Of a stretch of 64,000 bases of DNA, positions 1 to 9,712 are shown one piece after another. Numbering within the stretch: position 1 is the stretch's first letter; each line of letters opens with the position of its first letter. The stretch lies in NCBI GenBank assembly GCA_000509105.1, contig BAIF02000099.1, positions 31,806-95,805 on the forward strand, read 5' to 3'. The stretch comes from Clostridiales bacterium VE202-21. GTDB taxonomy: Bacteria > Bacillota > Clostridia > Lachnospirales > Lachnospiraceae. The notes under the pieces are model-generated. The model ran no database searches. It had not been told where the DNA came from and worked only from the letters and a program-made list of their open reading frames with translations. The translations under genes were made by a program, and so were the position numbers.

Positions 1-7
1 GGAAATT

Positions 8-1738
8 ATGTTTTCAAAGAAAAAAATTCTAGTTGTGGAAGACAATGAACTGAACAGAGAGCTGCTTTGCCAGATTCTTTCTTCGGAATATGATGTTCTG
101 GAGGCCGAGAACGGGCAGGCAGCTTTAGATATTTTAAAGCAATACGGGGAAGTAATTTCACTGATTCTTCTGGATATTGTTATGCCGGTGATGGACGGTT
201 ACACATTTCTCTCTATTATGAAAGCGGAACCGGCATTCTGCGCTATCCCTGTCATCGTAGCGACCCAGAACGACGGAGAGTCCGACGAGGTGGCGGCATT
301 GTCCCACGGCGCCGCTGACTTTGTTGCCAAGCCCTACAAACCTCAGATTATCCTGCACAGGGTAGCCAACATCATCAATCTGCGGGAGACGGCGGCCATG
401 ATTAACGTGATTCAGTATGACAGGCTGACGGGGCTGTACAGCAAAGAATTTTTTTATCAGATGGTAAAAGATATACTTCTAAGAAATCCGGATATAGAAT
501 ATGATATTGTCTGTTCCGATATCGAAAATTTTAAACTGATCAATGCTGTGTTCGGTGTACCGACCGGAGACCGCCTGCTCTGTGCGGTGGCAGACATGTA
601 CAGCCGGAAAACGGCGGACAGAGGCATCTGCGGCCGTCTGAATTCAGACCGGTTCGCTTGTCTGCTGGAAAAACGTACAGACTATACGGATGAGATGTTT
701 ATGGAAGCAATTGAGCAGGTGAATGAAGAGGCGGATATTAGGAATATTACGATGAAATGGGGCGTTTATACGATCGTTGACCGAACCATCTCCGTGGAAC
801 AGATGTGTGACAGGGCGCTGTTGGCGGCCAGCAGTATTAAAGGCCAATACGGTAAATATTTTGCGGAATATGATGATATGCTCCGCAATATGATACTGAA
901 GAAACAGGCGGTTACAGACTGTATGGAGTCTGCACTGGAGCAGCAGCAGTTCCAGGTATATTTCCAGCCTAAGTACCGGATATCGGATGAAAAGCTGGCC
1001 GGAGCAGAGGCGCTGGTGAGGTGGAAGCATCCGGAATGGGGGCTTCAGTCACCGGCTGAGTTTATTCCCCTTTTCGAGCAGAACGGATTTATTACAAAGC
1101 TGGATCAGTTTGTGTGGGACAAGGTATGCAGCAGCATGAAAGAATGGGATCTGGAGGGGCTGCCGCGGGTCTCAGTTTCTGTTAATGTATCCCGGGCCGA
1201 TATATACAATGCAGACCTGTCCGAGATTCTCAGGGAAACGGTTAAAAATTATCAGCTCCCAGCCTCCCGGCTGCATCTGGAGATTACGGAAAGCGCCTAT
1301 ACAGAGAATCCGAAACAGATCATAGATACGGTCAGCCGTTTGCGGGATATGGGATTTGTTATTGAAATGGACGATTTTGGCAGCGGATATTCCTCGCTGA
1401 ATATGTTAAATGAAATGCCGATTGATATCTTAAAGCTGGATATGAAGTTTATCCGGAGCGAGACCGCCAAGCCTAACAGCCAGGGGATTCTGCGCTTTAT
1501 CATTGATCTGGCCCGCTGGATGCACCTGGATGTAGTGGCAGAAGGGGTGGAGACCGGGGAACAGCTCGAGCGGCTCCGCCAGATAGGTTGTGACTACGTG
1601 CAGGGATATTATTTTGCAAAACCGATGCCCTGCGAAGAATTCAAAGCTCTTTTGAGAGAATGCAGCAGCGCTGATATATTATATAACAATACTGCATTTA
1701 GCGGAAAGAGAGAGGACAAGTATGGCAATTACAATTGA
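8..1738 (+). CDS. Response regulator with degenerate GGDEF and intact EAL domain (c-di-GMP phosphodiesterase)
   Basis: 576 residues. An N-terminal receiver domain carries the phospho-acceptor Asp56 (LLDIVMP). A GGDEF-like domain follows (about 135-290), but its signature reads NSDRF near residues 212-216, so cyclase activity is probably lost. The C-terminal EAL domain (about 310-560) keeps EAL at 334-336, DDFG near 455 and EGVET near 512, so phosphodiesterase activity is expected. The likely role is breakdown of c-di-GMP under control of phosphorylation by the kinases encoded next door. The last 17 bases overlap the start of the following kinase gene, which suggests one transcript. GGA lies just before the ATG at the window edge; the promoter is outside the window. 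Confidence 0.9.
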   Translation: MFSKKKILVVEDNELNRELLCQILSSEYDVLEAENGQAALDILKQYGEVISLILLDIVMPVMDGYTFLSIMKAEPAFCAIPVIVATQNDGESDEVAALSHGAADFVAKPYKPQIILHRVANIINLRETAAMINVIQYDRLTGLYSKEFFYQMVKDILLRNPDIEYDIVCSDIENFKLINAVFGVPTGDRLLCAVADMYSRKTADRGICGRLNSDRFACLLEKRTDYTDEMFMEAIEQVNEEADIRNITMKWGVYTIVDRTISVEQMCDRALLAASSIKGQYGKYFAEYDDMLRNMILKKQAVTDCMESALEQQQFQVYFQPKYRISDEKLAGAEALVRWKHPEWGLQSPAEFIPLFEQNGFITKLDQFVWDKVCSSMKEWDLEGLPRVSVSVNVSRADIYNADLSEILRETVKNYQLPASRLHLEITESAYTENPKQIIDTVSRLRDMGFVIEMDDFGSGYSSLNMLNEMPIDILKLDMKFIRSETAKPNSQGILRFIIDLARWMHLDVVAEGVETGEQLERLRQIGCDYVQGYYFAKPMPCEEFKALLRECSSADILYNNTAFSGKREDKYGNYN

Positions 1739-4700
1739 TGAACGGCAGACGGTGCAGCTTTTCTGCAGAGCATGGTTTCAGGAGCGGAATCTGGAAAAAA
1801 CGCTTTCTTTTTTAGCGGAGGATATAAAATTTGTCGGTACCGGAATCGGGGAAACAGCCCAGGGAAAGGAAATGATGACGGAGTATCTGAGGCAGGACAT
1901 AAGTGAGATTCCGGAACCTTTTCATATGGATTTTTCGGTCATTCATGAGCAGTATCTGGCGGCCGGCATCTTTTCGCAGGCTGCGGACCTGACTCTGATC
2001 AATTCCATGTATATGTGGCACCTCCGGTTTTTCTTTACTTTAAAATGTACGGGCGGGAAGTGGCAGATCTTCTGTTTCCACGCGGCGGAACCGGGAAGCA
2101 GCCAGCAGGACGGAGAGCATTATCCGCAGACTCTCGTCGTGGAAAATGTAATGAAACAGCGCAATGATCTGCTGAATGAGTCCATCGCCGGAGGGATGAT
2201 GGGCGGTTATATAGAACCCGGCTTTCCTTTTTATTTTATTAACCGCAGGATGCTGGAATATCTGGGTTATGGGGAGGAAGCCGAATTCGTAAAAGATATC
2301 GGGGGCCTGATCACGAACTGCATGCATCCGGACGACAGGCAGAGGATAGACGAGGAAGTAGAGCAGCAGCTAGCCTGTAGAGGAGAATATGTGGTTGAAT
2401 ACCGTATGAAGCGGAAAGACGGTTCCTATATATGGGTACATGATATAGGACGGCAGATGAAAGACGAGAATGGCAGGCCAGCCATTACCTCCGTTTGTAT
2501 TGATATTACGGCACGGAAAAAGGCACAGGACGAAGTGATGCATATATACAATAATGTGCCCGGTGCGGTATTTCGATGCAGGTATGATACATGTTTTTCG
2601 ATTATAGACGCAAACGATGGTTTTTTTGAATTTTTAAATTATACCAGAAAAGAATTTGAAGCTATAGGAAACCGTTTTTTCTCGGTGATCCATCCGGAGG
2701 ATGTGGATGCCTTGAGGGGAAAGCTGGGGGCCGGACTGGCGGACGGGAATACGATCAACAATGACAACCGGGTGATATGCAAAGGCGGGGAAGTAAAGTG
2801 GGTTTCTCTGAAGGCACAAATGCTCAAGGAAGAAACCGGGGAACAGTATTTTTACTGCGTTTTTGTTGACATCACGGAGGAAAAGCAGCTGCAGAGCCGT
2901 GTGCGGGAGCTTTACGAGAAAGAACTGGAGTATTTTGCCGAACTCTCCTCTTCGGAAGGGAGTACGCAGGGGAGATTTAATATTTCTAAGAATGTATTGG
3001 AAAATTACATGACAGATCCCAACGCGGCGATATCCCATGTCGGCGCCACGTATCAGGAGAGTATTTTCAATCTGGCAGCCTCTGCTGTTGAAGCGCCAGA
3101 CCGGGAACAGATACTCAGCGTGCTGGACAGGGAGAAGGTTCTGGAAGACTATTCTGCCGGCAATGTTGACTACCATTTTGAATATTTGCGCCGCCGCAGC
3201 GATAAAAGTTTGTTCTGGGCAAGCACCAATTTCCGCTCCTATCTGAATCCGGAGACGGGAGATGTCATTGTCTTTTTCTATACATTTGATATAACGGAGC
3301 AAAAGCTCAAAGAACAGCTGCTTCATAAGATTGCGTCTCTGGATTATGATGTCATTGTGGAGATTGATATCAGAAAAGATATATTCAGGGGGCTCACCTT
3401 TGAAAGCAGCGGTATGGGGCCAGCCTGGCAGGAATTGCATTTTCAGGAGAAGATCCGGAGAACCGCCGGAAGTTTTATGGATGAGGCGGCAGCACAGGAA
3501 TATTTGAAGCAGCTGGATTATGACTACATGCAGGACATGCTCGGGCAGCAGGAAGCTTACACTTTTAGTCTGGAGATGAGTGATAGGGACGGCGGTATCA
3601 GAACGAAAAGATTCCAGGTCTTCTATATCAATAAAGAGCTTGGGCGGGTATGCCTTGCCCGCACAGATGTCACAGATGTGGTGCGAAAGGAACAAAAACA
3701 GAAGGAGGAACTTGCAGCGGCGCTGGTTGCAGCAGAACAGGCAAATGCAGCCAAATCGGATTTCCTGTCCAGGATGAGCCATGAGATCCGTACGCCTATG
3801 AACGCAATCATCGGGATGAGTGCAATCGCCGCACAGTCGATCGGAGATGATGAACAGGTGGAAGACTGCATATCAAAGATCGGTATTTCATCCAGATTTC
3901 TGTTGTCACTGATTAACGACATATTGGATATGAGCAGAATTGAAAGCGGCAAGATGCTTTTGAAGAATGAAAAGATTCCTACAGAGGAATTTATCAACGG
4001 AATCAATTCAATCTGCTATGGCCAGGCGGCGGCCAAGAATGTGGAATACGAGTGTATTGTTGATCCGGTGTTAGATGATTATTATATCGGGGATGCGATG
4101 AAGCTGCAGCAGGTGCTGATTAATATTTTAAGCAATGCCATTAAGTTTACCAGAGAGGGCGGAAGGGTCACTTTTTCCGTAGAACAGAGGCAAAGGACAA
4201 AGAACGACGTTGTAGTGCGATTCATAGTTAATGATACGGGAGTGGGAATGAGCGAAGAATTCCTTCCCCATATATTTGAGCCGTTTTCACAGGAATCAAC
4301 CGGAACCACTGCACTATATGGGGGAACCGGGCTGGGCCTGGCAATCTCTAAGAATATAGTGGACATGATGGACGGCAGGATCACGGTGCGTTCAATTAAG
4401 GAGATCGGCACAGAGTTTATGGTCGATGTGAAGCTTGGCATCAGTGAGGAGGAGAAGCAAAGGCATAATCAAAGGAAGCAGGATTATAATTTTTCTCATT
4501 TAAAAACCCTTGTGGTGGATGATGATGTGGCTGTGTGCGAGGGTGCCGTTGCCACACTCAAAGAGATCGGGATTAAGGCGGAATGGGTAGACAGCGGGCG
4601 GAAAGCTGTCGACAGGGTGGAGATATTATGGGCAGAGGGCCGGTATTACGATATGATTCTGATAGACTGGAAGATGCCGGGAATGGACGGTATAGAAACT

Positions 4701-5333
4701 GCCCGGCGGATACGCCGTATTGTAGGGCCAGAAGTGACCATTATTATTATGACCGCTTATGATTGGATTGCCATTGAGCATGAGGCGAAGCTTGCAGGCG
4801 TCAACCTTCTGATGAGTAAGCCCATGTTCAAGTCTTCCCTGGTCTCTGCATTTACCAGGGCCCTCGGGAAAAAAGAAGAAGAGGCAAGGCAGACGGTAGA
4901 TGCCGATTATGATTTTGCCGGAAAACGTGTTCTTCTTGTAGAAGACAATGCAATCAATACAGAGGTGGCGGTTATGCTGCTGGAAAGCCGTAATTTTGCT
5001 GTTGATACGGCGGAAAACGGGCTGCGCGCCCTGGAAAAGTTCAGCAAATCGGAAGAAGGGTATTACAATGCCATCCTCATGGATATCAGGATGCCGCTGA
5101 TGGATGGACTGACAGCGGCCACAAATATCAGGCATCTCAGCAATAAGGATGCAAAGTTCGTGCCGATTATTGCGATGACCGCCAACGCTTTTGATGATGA
5201 CATCGAGAAAAGCAAAGCGGCAGGAATGAATGCTCATCTGGCAAAGCCCATCGAACCAAAACGGCTGTACCAGATATTATATGACTTTATTCAGGAGAGG
5301 GAGAATGCACAGGACTCTCAGGACTGTGGGTAG
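1722..5333 (+). CDS. Multi-PAS hybrid histidine kinase with two receiver domains
   Basis: 1203 residues, no obvious membrane segments. Order: a SnoaL/NTF2-like region (about 1-126), at least two clear PAS/PAC modules (about 150-265 and 268-385, with RKDGSYIWVH-type PAC motifs), two more divergent PAS-like stretches to about 660, a HisKA dimerisation domain with the phospho-His near residue 687 (SHEIRTPMN), an HATPase with N box (ILSNAIKF), G1 (NDTGVGM) and G2 (GGTGLGL), then receiver 1 (Asp near 982) and receiver 2 (Asp near 1121). This is a cytoplasmic sensor that phosphorylates its own receivers and, by inference, the HPt protein encoded downstream. The sensed signal is unknown. The start overlaps the upstream gene and is preceded by an AGAGAGAGG ribosome site. 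Confidence 0.9.
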   Translation: MAITIDERQTVQLFCRAWFQERNLEKTLSFLAEDIKFVGTGIGETAQGKEMMTEYLRQDISEIPEPFHMDFSVIHEQYLAAGIFSQAADLTLINSMYMWHLRFFFTLKCTGGKWQIFCFHAAEPGSSQQDGEHYPQTLVVENVMKQRNDLLNESIAGGMMGGYIEPGFPFYFINRRMLEYLGYGEEAEFVKDIGGLITNCMHPDDRQRIDEEVEQQLACRGEYVVEYRMKRKDGSYIWVHDIGRQMKDENGRPAITSVCIDITARKKAQDEVMHIYNNVPGAVFRCRYDTCFSIIDANDGFFEFLNYTRKEFEAIGNRFFSVIHPEDVDALRGKLGAGLADGNTINNDNRVICKGGEVKWVSLKAQMLKEETGEQYFYCVFVDITEEKQLQSRVRELYEKELEYFAELSSSEGSTQGRFNISKNVLENYMTDPNAAISHVGATYQESIFNLAASAVEAPDREQILSVLDREKVLEDYSAGNVDYHFEYLRRRSDKSLFWASTNFRSYLNPETGDVIVFFYTFDITEQKLKEQLLHKIASLDYDVIVEIDIRKDIFRGLTFESSGMGPAWQELHFQEKIRRTAGSFMDEAAAQEYLKQLDYDYMQDMLGQQEAYTFSLEMSDRDGGIRTKRFQVFYINKELGRVCLARTDVTDVVRKEQKQKEELAAALVAAEQANAAKSDFLSRMSHEIRTPMNAIIGMSAIAAQSIGDDEQVEDCISKIGISSRFLLSLINDILDMSRIESGKMLLKNEKIPTEEFINGINSICYGQAAAKNVEYECIVDPVLDDYYIGDAMKLQQVLINILSNAIKFTREGGRVTFSVEQRQRTKNDVVVRFIVNDTGVGMSEEFLPHIFEPFSQESTGTTALYGGTGLGLAISKNIVDMMDGRITVRSIKEIGTEFMVDVKLGISEEEKQRHNQRKQDYNFSHLKTLVVDDDVAVCEGAVATLKEIGIKAEWVDSGRKAVDRVEILWAEGRYYDMILIDWKMPGMDGIETARRIRRIVGPEVTIIIMTAYDWIAIEHEAKLAGVNLLMSKPMFKSSLVSAFTRALGKKEEEARQTVDADYDFAGKRVLLVEDNAINTEVAVMLLESRNFAVDTAENGLRALEKFSKSEEGYYNAILMDIRMPLMDGLTAATNIRHLSNKDAKFVPIIAMTANAFDDDIEKSKAAGMNAHLAKPIEPKRLYQILYDFIQERENAQDSQDCG

Positions 5334-5381
5334 CGATACAAATATAGCAGGCAGTATTGGAATCAGAAAGGAGGCATGGGG

Positions 5382-5756
5382 ATGATGAGCGGATTTAAAG
5401 AGATATTCGAGGCCTATGGAGGAGACTATGGGATCACTATGGCACGTTTTATCAATAATGAAGAGATGTACATGAAGTTTCTTGACAAGTTTTTTGAGGA
5501 TGATAGTATCAGCAGATTACATACCGCGCTGGAGGGCAATGACCTAAAAGGCGCGTTTGAGGCGGCACACACGCTGAAAGGTGTTGCAGGGAATATGGGG
5601 CTGACCCCGCTGTTCGATAAGGTATGCGCTATCGTAGAACCTCTCCGCATCTGCAAGGAAGAGGCAGCGTATGCTGATTTATATCAGGAAATTAAAAGCG
5701 AATTCGAAAGGGCGGATGAGCTGCGGGGGGCCCTGAAAAGGGCAGTGCAGCCATGA
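5382..5756 (+). CDS. Stand-alone HPt phosphotransfer protein
   Basis: About 124 residues, mostly helical, with the histidine phosphotransfer motif AHTLKG (His about residue 63). It should shuttle phosphate between receiver domains of the neighbouring hybrid kinases and the REC-EAL protein. An AAAGGAGG ribosome site at 5368-5374 is too close to the ATG at 5376 and fits the ATG at 5382 better. The stop overlaps the start of the next kinase gene in an ATGA arrangement, which implies translational coupling. A free HPt between two hybrid kinases fits a branched His-Asp-His-Asp relay. Confidence 0.87.
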   Translation: MMSGFKEIFEAYGGDYGITMARFINNEEMYMKFLDKFFEDDSISRLHTALEGNDLKGAFEAAHTLKGVAGNMGLTPLFDKVCAIVEPLRICKEEAAYADLYQEIKSEFERADELRGALKRAVQP

Positions 5757-8700
5757 CCAGTGATACTCCTCTTGCTCTGCGGCTGGTGGATATTATCAAT
5801 GCGATCCCGGGCGGAGTTGCCATCTATAAGGTATCGGACAGATTCGAGACAGTCTATTTTTCAGACGGCGTGCCTGAGTTGTCAGGCTATACGGTAGACG
5901 AATACTATGAATTGAGCAAGGGCGATGCGGCAGAACTTATCTACAGGGAAGACACCGGCATGGTGGTCCAAAAGGCAGAACAGGTTATTCGTACTCACGA
6001 GACGGCAGAATTTGAATTCCGCAAACAGCACCGTGACGGGCATATAGTCTGGGTGCGGGTCCAGGTAAAATGGAGCGGGGAAGAGGACGGGTGTCCTCTG
6101 CTGTTGTGCGTGTTCCATAATATTTCTGAGCTGAAAGAGGCCCAGCTGGAGATGCAGCACCTGATTAACTCGATTCCCGGGGGGATTGCCAGTTATCGCG
6201 TGGAGAATCACCGTTTTATTCCTACATTTTTCTCTGACGGTGTTATGGCCCTGTCGGGGCATACGAGGGCGGAGTACGAAGCACTGATCGGGGATAATGC
6301 GCTGAATATTGTATACGGGCAGGACAGGGAACGGGTGATGGAAGCGGCAGAGGCCGCTTTGTCCAGCGGAGAGGTTCTGGATGTTTCCTACCGGATGCGC
6401 CATAAGGATGGCGGCCTGGTCTGGATTCATCTCAATGGCAGGCGCATGGGGCCGCTCTCGGAAAATACCAGGTTCTATGCGGTATTTACCGGTATGTCTT
6501 TGGAGACCCGGCTGTTTCAGAGTATTGCCAACGAAATGGCTGACAGCATTTATATCATTGCAAAGGAGAGTTATGACCTTTTATATGTGAATGAACCGGA
6601 ACAAGACGGTCTGACTAACCGTGACTGTGTGGGAAGAAAATGCTATGAAGCAATCTATGGAAATCACGCTCCCTGTGATTTCTGCGGTCTGACAAAATAT
6701 GAGGCGGACGGGCGGGAGCATGAGATGAAGATCAGCGGGCAGAACCGTTTTTTCAGCACGCGTTTCCGTGAGACTGATTGGAATGGTATACCGGCATATG
6801 TGAAATATGTCCGTGATATAACCGAAGAAGTGAGAACACGCAGGGAAAAAGAACGGTTGGAACAGTATTTTCAGACGGTTGTTAAGAATCTGCCGGGGGG
6901 AATTGCAGTAGTTAAACTTTGCGAGGACGGCAGCATGGTACCTGAATTCGTGTCGGAAGGTTTTGCTGAGCTGACGGGCATGTCCCAGGAAGAAATATCA
7001 GAACTGTACAGTGCGGATGCTATGGCCGGCGTGAACGCCCAGGATCTGGAGCGGGTGAACGCTCGGCTTACGGAATTCATTGAAAGCGGGGCAAGCCAGT
7101 GTGAACTGGTGTACCGGCTGAAACGGGGAGACGGCAGCTACGTTTGGGTCAAGAATAACCTTTCTCTGATTGAAATGGAGAGCGGCGAAAGAAAGTTCTA
7201 CGCAGTCTATCACGATATCAGCGGAGAGATCGCCGAGAAGGAGCAGCTCCGGCAGCAGTATAAAGAGATGATTATGCAGCATTACCGGACGCCGGATCCG
7301 AATGCACTGATTATCGGGCACTGTAATATAACCCAGAACCAGATTCTGGAGATTATCGACCATACAGATTCGGATCTGCTGAAGACATTCAGTGCAGAAC
7401 GGGAAAAGTTTTTTGCCGGTATTTCGAGCCTCGTGACGGACGAAAAAGAGCGGCAGATCTTTTTAGAAACCTTCTTGAACGAGCCCACGCTGAGAGCATT
7501 TGGCAGAAATGATACGGAGCAGACACTTCATTGTTTTATTAAACTTCCTAAAGAGGAAAAGGGACGTCATGTCAAGTTTAAAGTGAACCTGGTAGAGACT
7601 CCGGATACAGGCGATGTCACCGGGATTCTGACGGTAACAGACATTACGGACGAGACAGTCACAAACCGGATTCTGCATCAGCTTTCTGTGACCAGCTACG
7701 ATTTTGTGATTGACCTAGATCTGATAAACGATACTTATAAGCTCCTGGCATATAATAAGAATTCGGACAGGCTGCCGGATACTTTCGGAAGCCATTCAAA
7801 AAGAATCCGTTTCATGGCAGAAGAGGTTGTCGTGCCGAAAGACCGCGAACAGTATTGGGGATCGCTGGAGGCAGGAGAACTGATGAAACGCCTGTCGGAA
7901 AAGGGGTCCTACACCTTTGCATTTTCCATTGCGGATGAGCAGGGCGATATACGTACAAAGAATATGACGGTCTCTGCCATTGATCTGCGAATCGGAAGAG
8001 CCTGCCTGGTGCGCTCCGATATTACAGAATCCCTGCGCGAGCAGCAGGGGCTGCTCAATATGATTGCCTATACTTTTGAGCTTGCCTGCTTTATAAATAT
8101 GAATTCCACATCCCTGACAATGTATACGCGTGAGACGGTACTCAAGAACTTAGCGCCTTATTATCTGGAGAAATACGAGGACGCGGTGAAAGAGTTTGCC
8201 CTCCACTTTGGAACGGCAGAAGACAGGGAAGAAATTTCCAGGCAGTTCTGTGTGGAAACGATGTTGGAAAGGCTGGGAGAAAAACCGGAGGGATATGATT
8301 TTGTATTTCCTTATGAAGAGGGAGAGGAAGTGCTGTATAAGCAGATCAATGTCCTGTGGGGCGACGAGAATCACCGGACAATCTGTATGGTACGGGCAGA
8401 CGTAACAGATATGCTGGCGGCAGAGCGCCAGACAAAACGGACGCTGGAGAAGGCACTTGTACTTGCCGAGGAGGCAAACCAGGCGAAGAGCGAATTCCTC
8501 TCGGCCATGAGTCATGATATCCGGACTCCGATGAATGCGATCATGGGGATGACTACTCTGGCATGTGCACATATTGACGACCGGGACAAAGTATCGGACT
8601 GCCTGAAAAAGATATCAATATCATCCAGGCATTTACTGAGCCTGATCAATGATGTCCTGGATATGAGCAAGATTGAGCGGTCCCAGATTGCCCTTGGAAG

Positions 8701-9640
8701 AATGAAAATCTATCTGCCAAAACTGATGGATGAACTGGCAGCGATCATAGAGCCCCAGGCGAAGGCGGCAGGAATCCAGTTTCATATGCAGGCTGAGGGC
8801 ATAAGAAACTTCGGGTTTTATGGCGATATGCTGCGCCTGAATCAGATCTTTATTAATATTCTGAGTAATGCGATTAAATTTACTCCGGAAGGCGGTTCGG
8901 TTGTATTTCTGGCGGAAGAACTGTCTTCTGTACGTGGGGATGGTTATGTCCGGTACTGCTTTACAATTGGAGATACAGGCGTGGGGATGAAGAAGGAGTT
9001 TTTGGAACATATTTTTGAGCCGTTTTCCCGCAGCAGCAATACTTCATGTGTCGAAGGAACCGGGCTGGGGCTGAGTATCACAAGGGGGCTGGTGGATCTG
9101 ATGGGCGGAGTCATAACCGTGGAGAGCAAAGAGCACCAGGGAACTGTATTTCAGGTCACTCTGGAATGTGAAAAGGCGGGGGAACCGGACAGAGCAGCTG
9201 TGAATCCTGACGATGGGGGAGAAAGAAAAGAACATACTGCTTTCCTTGCAGGCCGCCGTTTTTTGATAGCCGAAGATAATGCAATCAATGCGGAGATCCT
9301 CCGTGAGCTCCTGGAAATGTATGGGGCCAGTTCCCTTGTAAAAACGGATGGGCTGCAGACGGTAAAAGAATTTGCGGACAACAGGCCGGGTGCCTATGAT
9401 GCAATTCTCATGGATATACAGATGCCGGAGATGAACGGATATGAGGCAACCCGCGCAATCAGGCGGATGAACAGGCAGGATGCGGCGGATATACCGATTA
9501 TCGCTATGACTGCCAATGCGTTTGCCGAGGATATCCAGGCCTCAATGGATGCCGGAATGACGGCGCATGTTGCAAAACCAATTGATGTAAGCGTGCTGCA
9601 GTCAACGCTTTGCAGAGTATTGGGAATCGAATACAAATAA
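5753..9640 (+). CDS. Large multi-PAS hybrid histidine kinase with C-terminal receiver
   Basis: 1295 residues. Several PAS/PAC repeats fill the first 840 residues or so; three repeats share an SIPGGIA or NLPGGIA start and a DGVPELSG or EGFAELTG core, evidence of internal duplication. One PAS module (about residues 255-365) has a Cys cluster (C-V-G-R-K-C, then PCDFC) seen in some sensor PAS domains. HisKA has its His near 921 (SHDIRTPMN), followed by HATPase (NAIKFTPEGG, GDTGVGM, GTGLGL) and one receiver with Asp near 1221 (ILMDIQMP). No membrane spans are evident. It is a second input to the relay encoded with the HPt protein and is coupled to that gene through ATGA overlap. Confidence 0.9.
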   Translation: MTSDTPLALRLVDIINAIPGGVAIYKVSDRFETVYFSDGVPELSGYTVDEYYELSKGDAAELIYREDTGMVVQKAEQVIRTHETAEFEFRKQHRDGHIVWVRVQVKWSGEEDGCPLLLCVFHNISELKEAQLEMQHLINSIPGGIASYRVENHRFIPTFFSDGVMALSGHTRAEYEALIGDNALNIVYGQDRERVMEAAEAALSSGEVLDVSYRMRHKDGGLVWIHLNGRRMGPLSENTRFYAVFTGMSLETRLFQSIANEMADSIYIIAKESYDLLYVNEPEQDGLTNRDCVGRKCYEAIYGNHAPCDFCGLTKYEADGREHEMKISGQNRFFSTRFRETDWNGIPAYVKYVRDITEEVRTRREKERLEQYFQTVVKNLPGGIAVVKLCEDGSMVPEFVSEGFAELTGMSQEEISELYSADAMAGVNAQDLERVNARLTEFIESGASQCELVYRLKRGDGSYVWVKNNLSLIEMESGERKFYAVYHDISGEIAEKEQLRQQYKEMIMQHYRTPDPNALIIGHCNITQNQILEIIDHTDSDLLKTFSAEREKFFAGISSLVTDEKERQIFLETFLNEPTLRAFGRNDTEQTLHCFIKLPKEEKGRHVKFKVNLVETPDTGDVTGILTVTDITDETVTNRILHQLSVTSYDFVIDLDLINDTYKLLAYNKNSDRLPDTFGSHSKRIRFMAEEVVVPKDREQYWGSLEAGELMKRLSEKGSYTFAFSIADEQGDIRTKNMTVSAIDLRIGRACLVRSDITESLREQQGLLNMIAYTFELACFINMNSTSLTMYTRETVLKNLAPYYLEKYEDAVKEFALHFGTAEDREEISRQFCVETMLERLGEKPEGYDFVFPYEEGEEVLYKQINVLWGDENHRTICMVRADVTDMLAAERQTKRTLEKALVLAEEANQAKSEFLSAMSHDIRTPMNAIMGMTTLACAHIDDRDKVSDCLKKISISSRHLLSLINDVLDMSKIERSQIALGRMKIYLPKLMDELAAIIEPQAKAAGIQFHMQAEGIRNFGFYGDMLRLNQIFINILSNAIKFTPEGGSVVFLAEELSSVRGDGYVRYCFTIGDTGVGMKKEFLEHIFEPFSRSSNTSCVEGTGLGLSITRGLVDLMGGVITVESKEHQGTVFQVTLECEKAGEPDRAAVNPDDGGERKEHTAFLAGRRFLIAEDNAINAEILRELLEMYGASSLVKTDGLQTVKEFADNRPGAYDAILMDIQMPEMNGYEATRAIRRMNRQDAADIPIIAMTANAFAEDIQASMDAGMTAHVAKPIDVSVLQSTLCRVLGIEYK

Positions 9641-9673
9641 GACAGTCGTGGGATGCCCTTTGGGCATAAATAA

Positions 9674-9712
9674 AAAATCACCCTCATATGTTATTACATA
9701 GGGGGTGATTTT
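9674..9712 (+). promoter_or_regulatory. Inverted repeat abutting the GTG start of the LysM-GH18 gene
   Basis: AAAATCACCC (9674-9683) pairs with GGGTGATTTT (9703-9712). The right arm ends directly before the GTG at 9713 and contains most of the GGGGGTGA ribosome site. It could end transcription of the kinase operon (the right arm ends in four T residues), mask the ribosome site of the next gene, or both. Confidence 0.55.

Noticed and set aside
9645..9665. Further copy of dispersed repeat A
   Set aside because: ATGCCCTTTGGGCAT shares only the short CCCTTTGGG part with repeat A and lacks the rest of the element.
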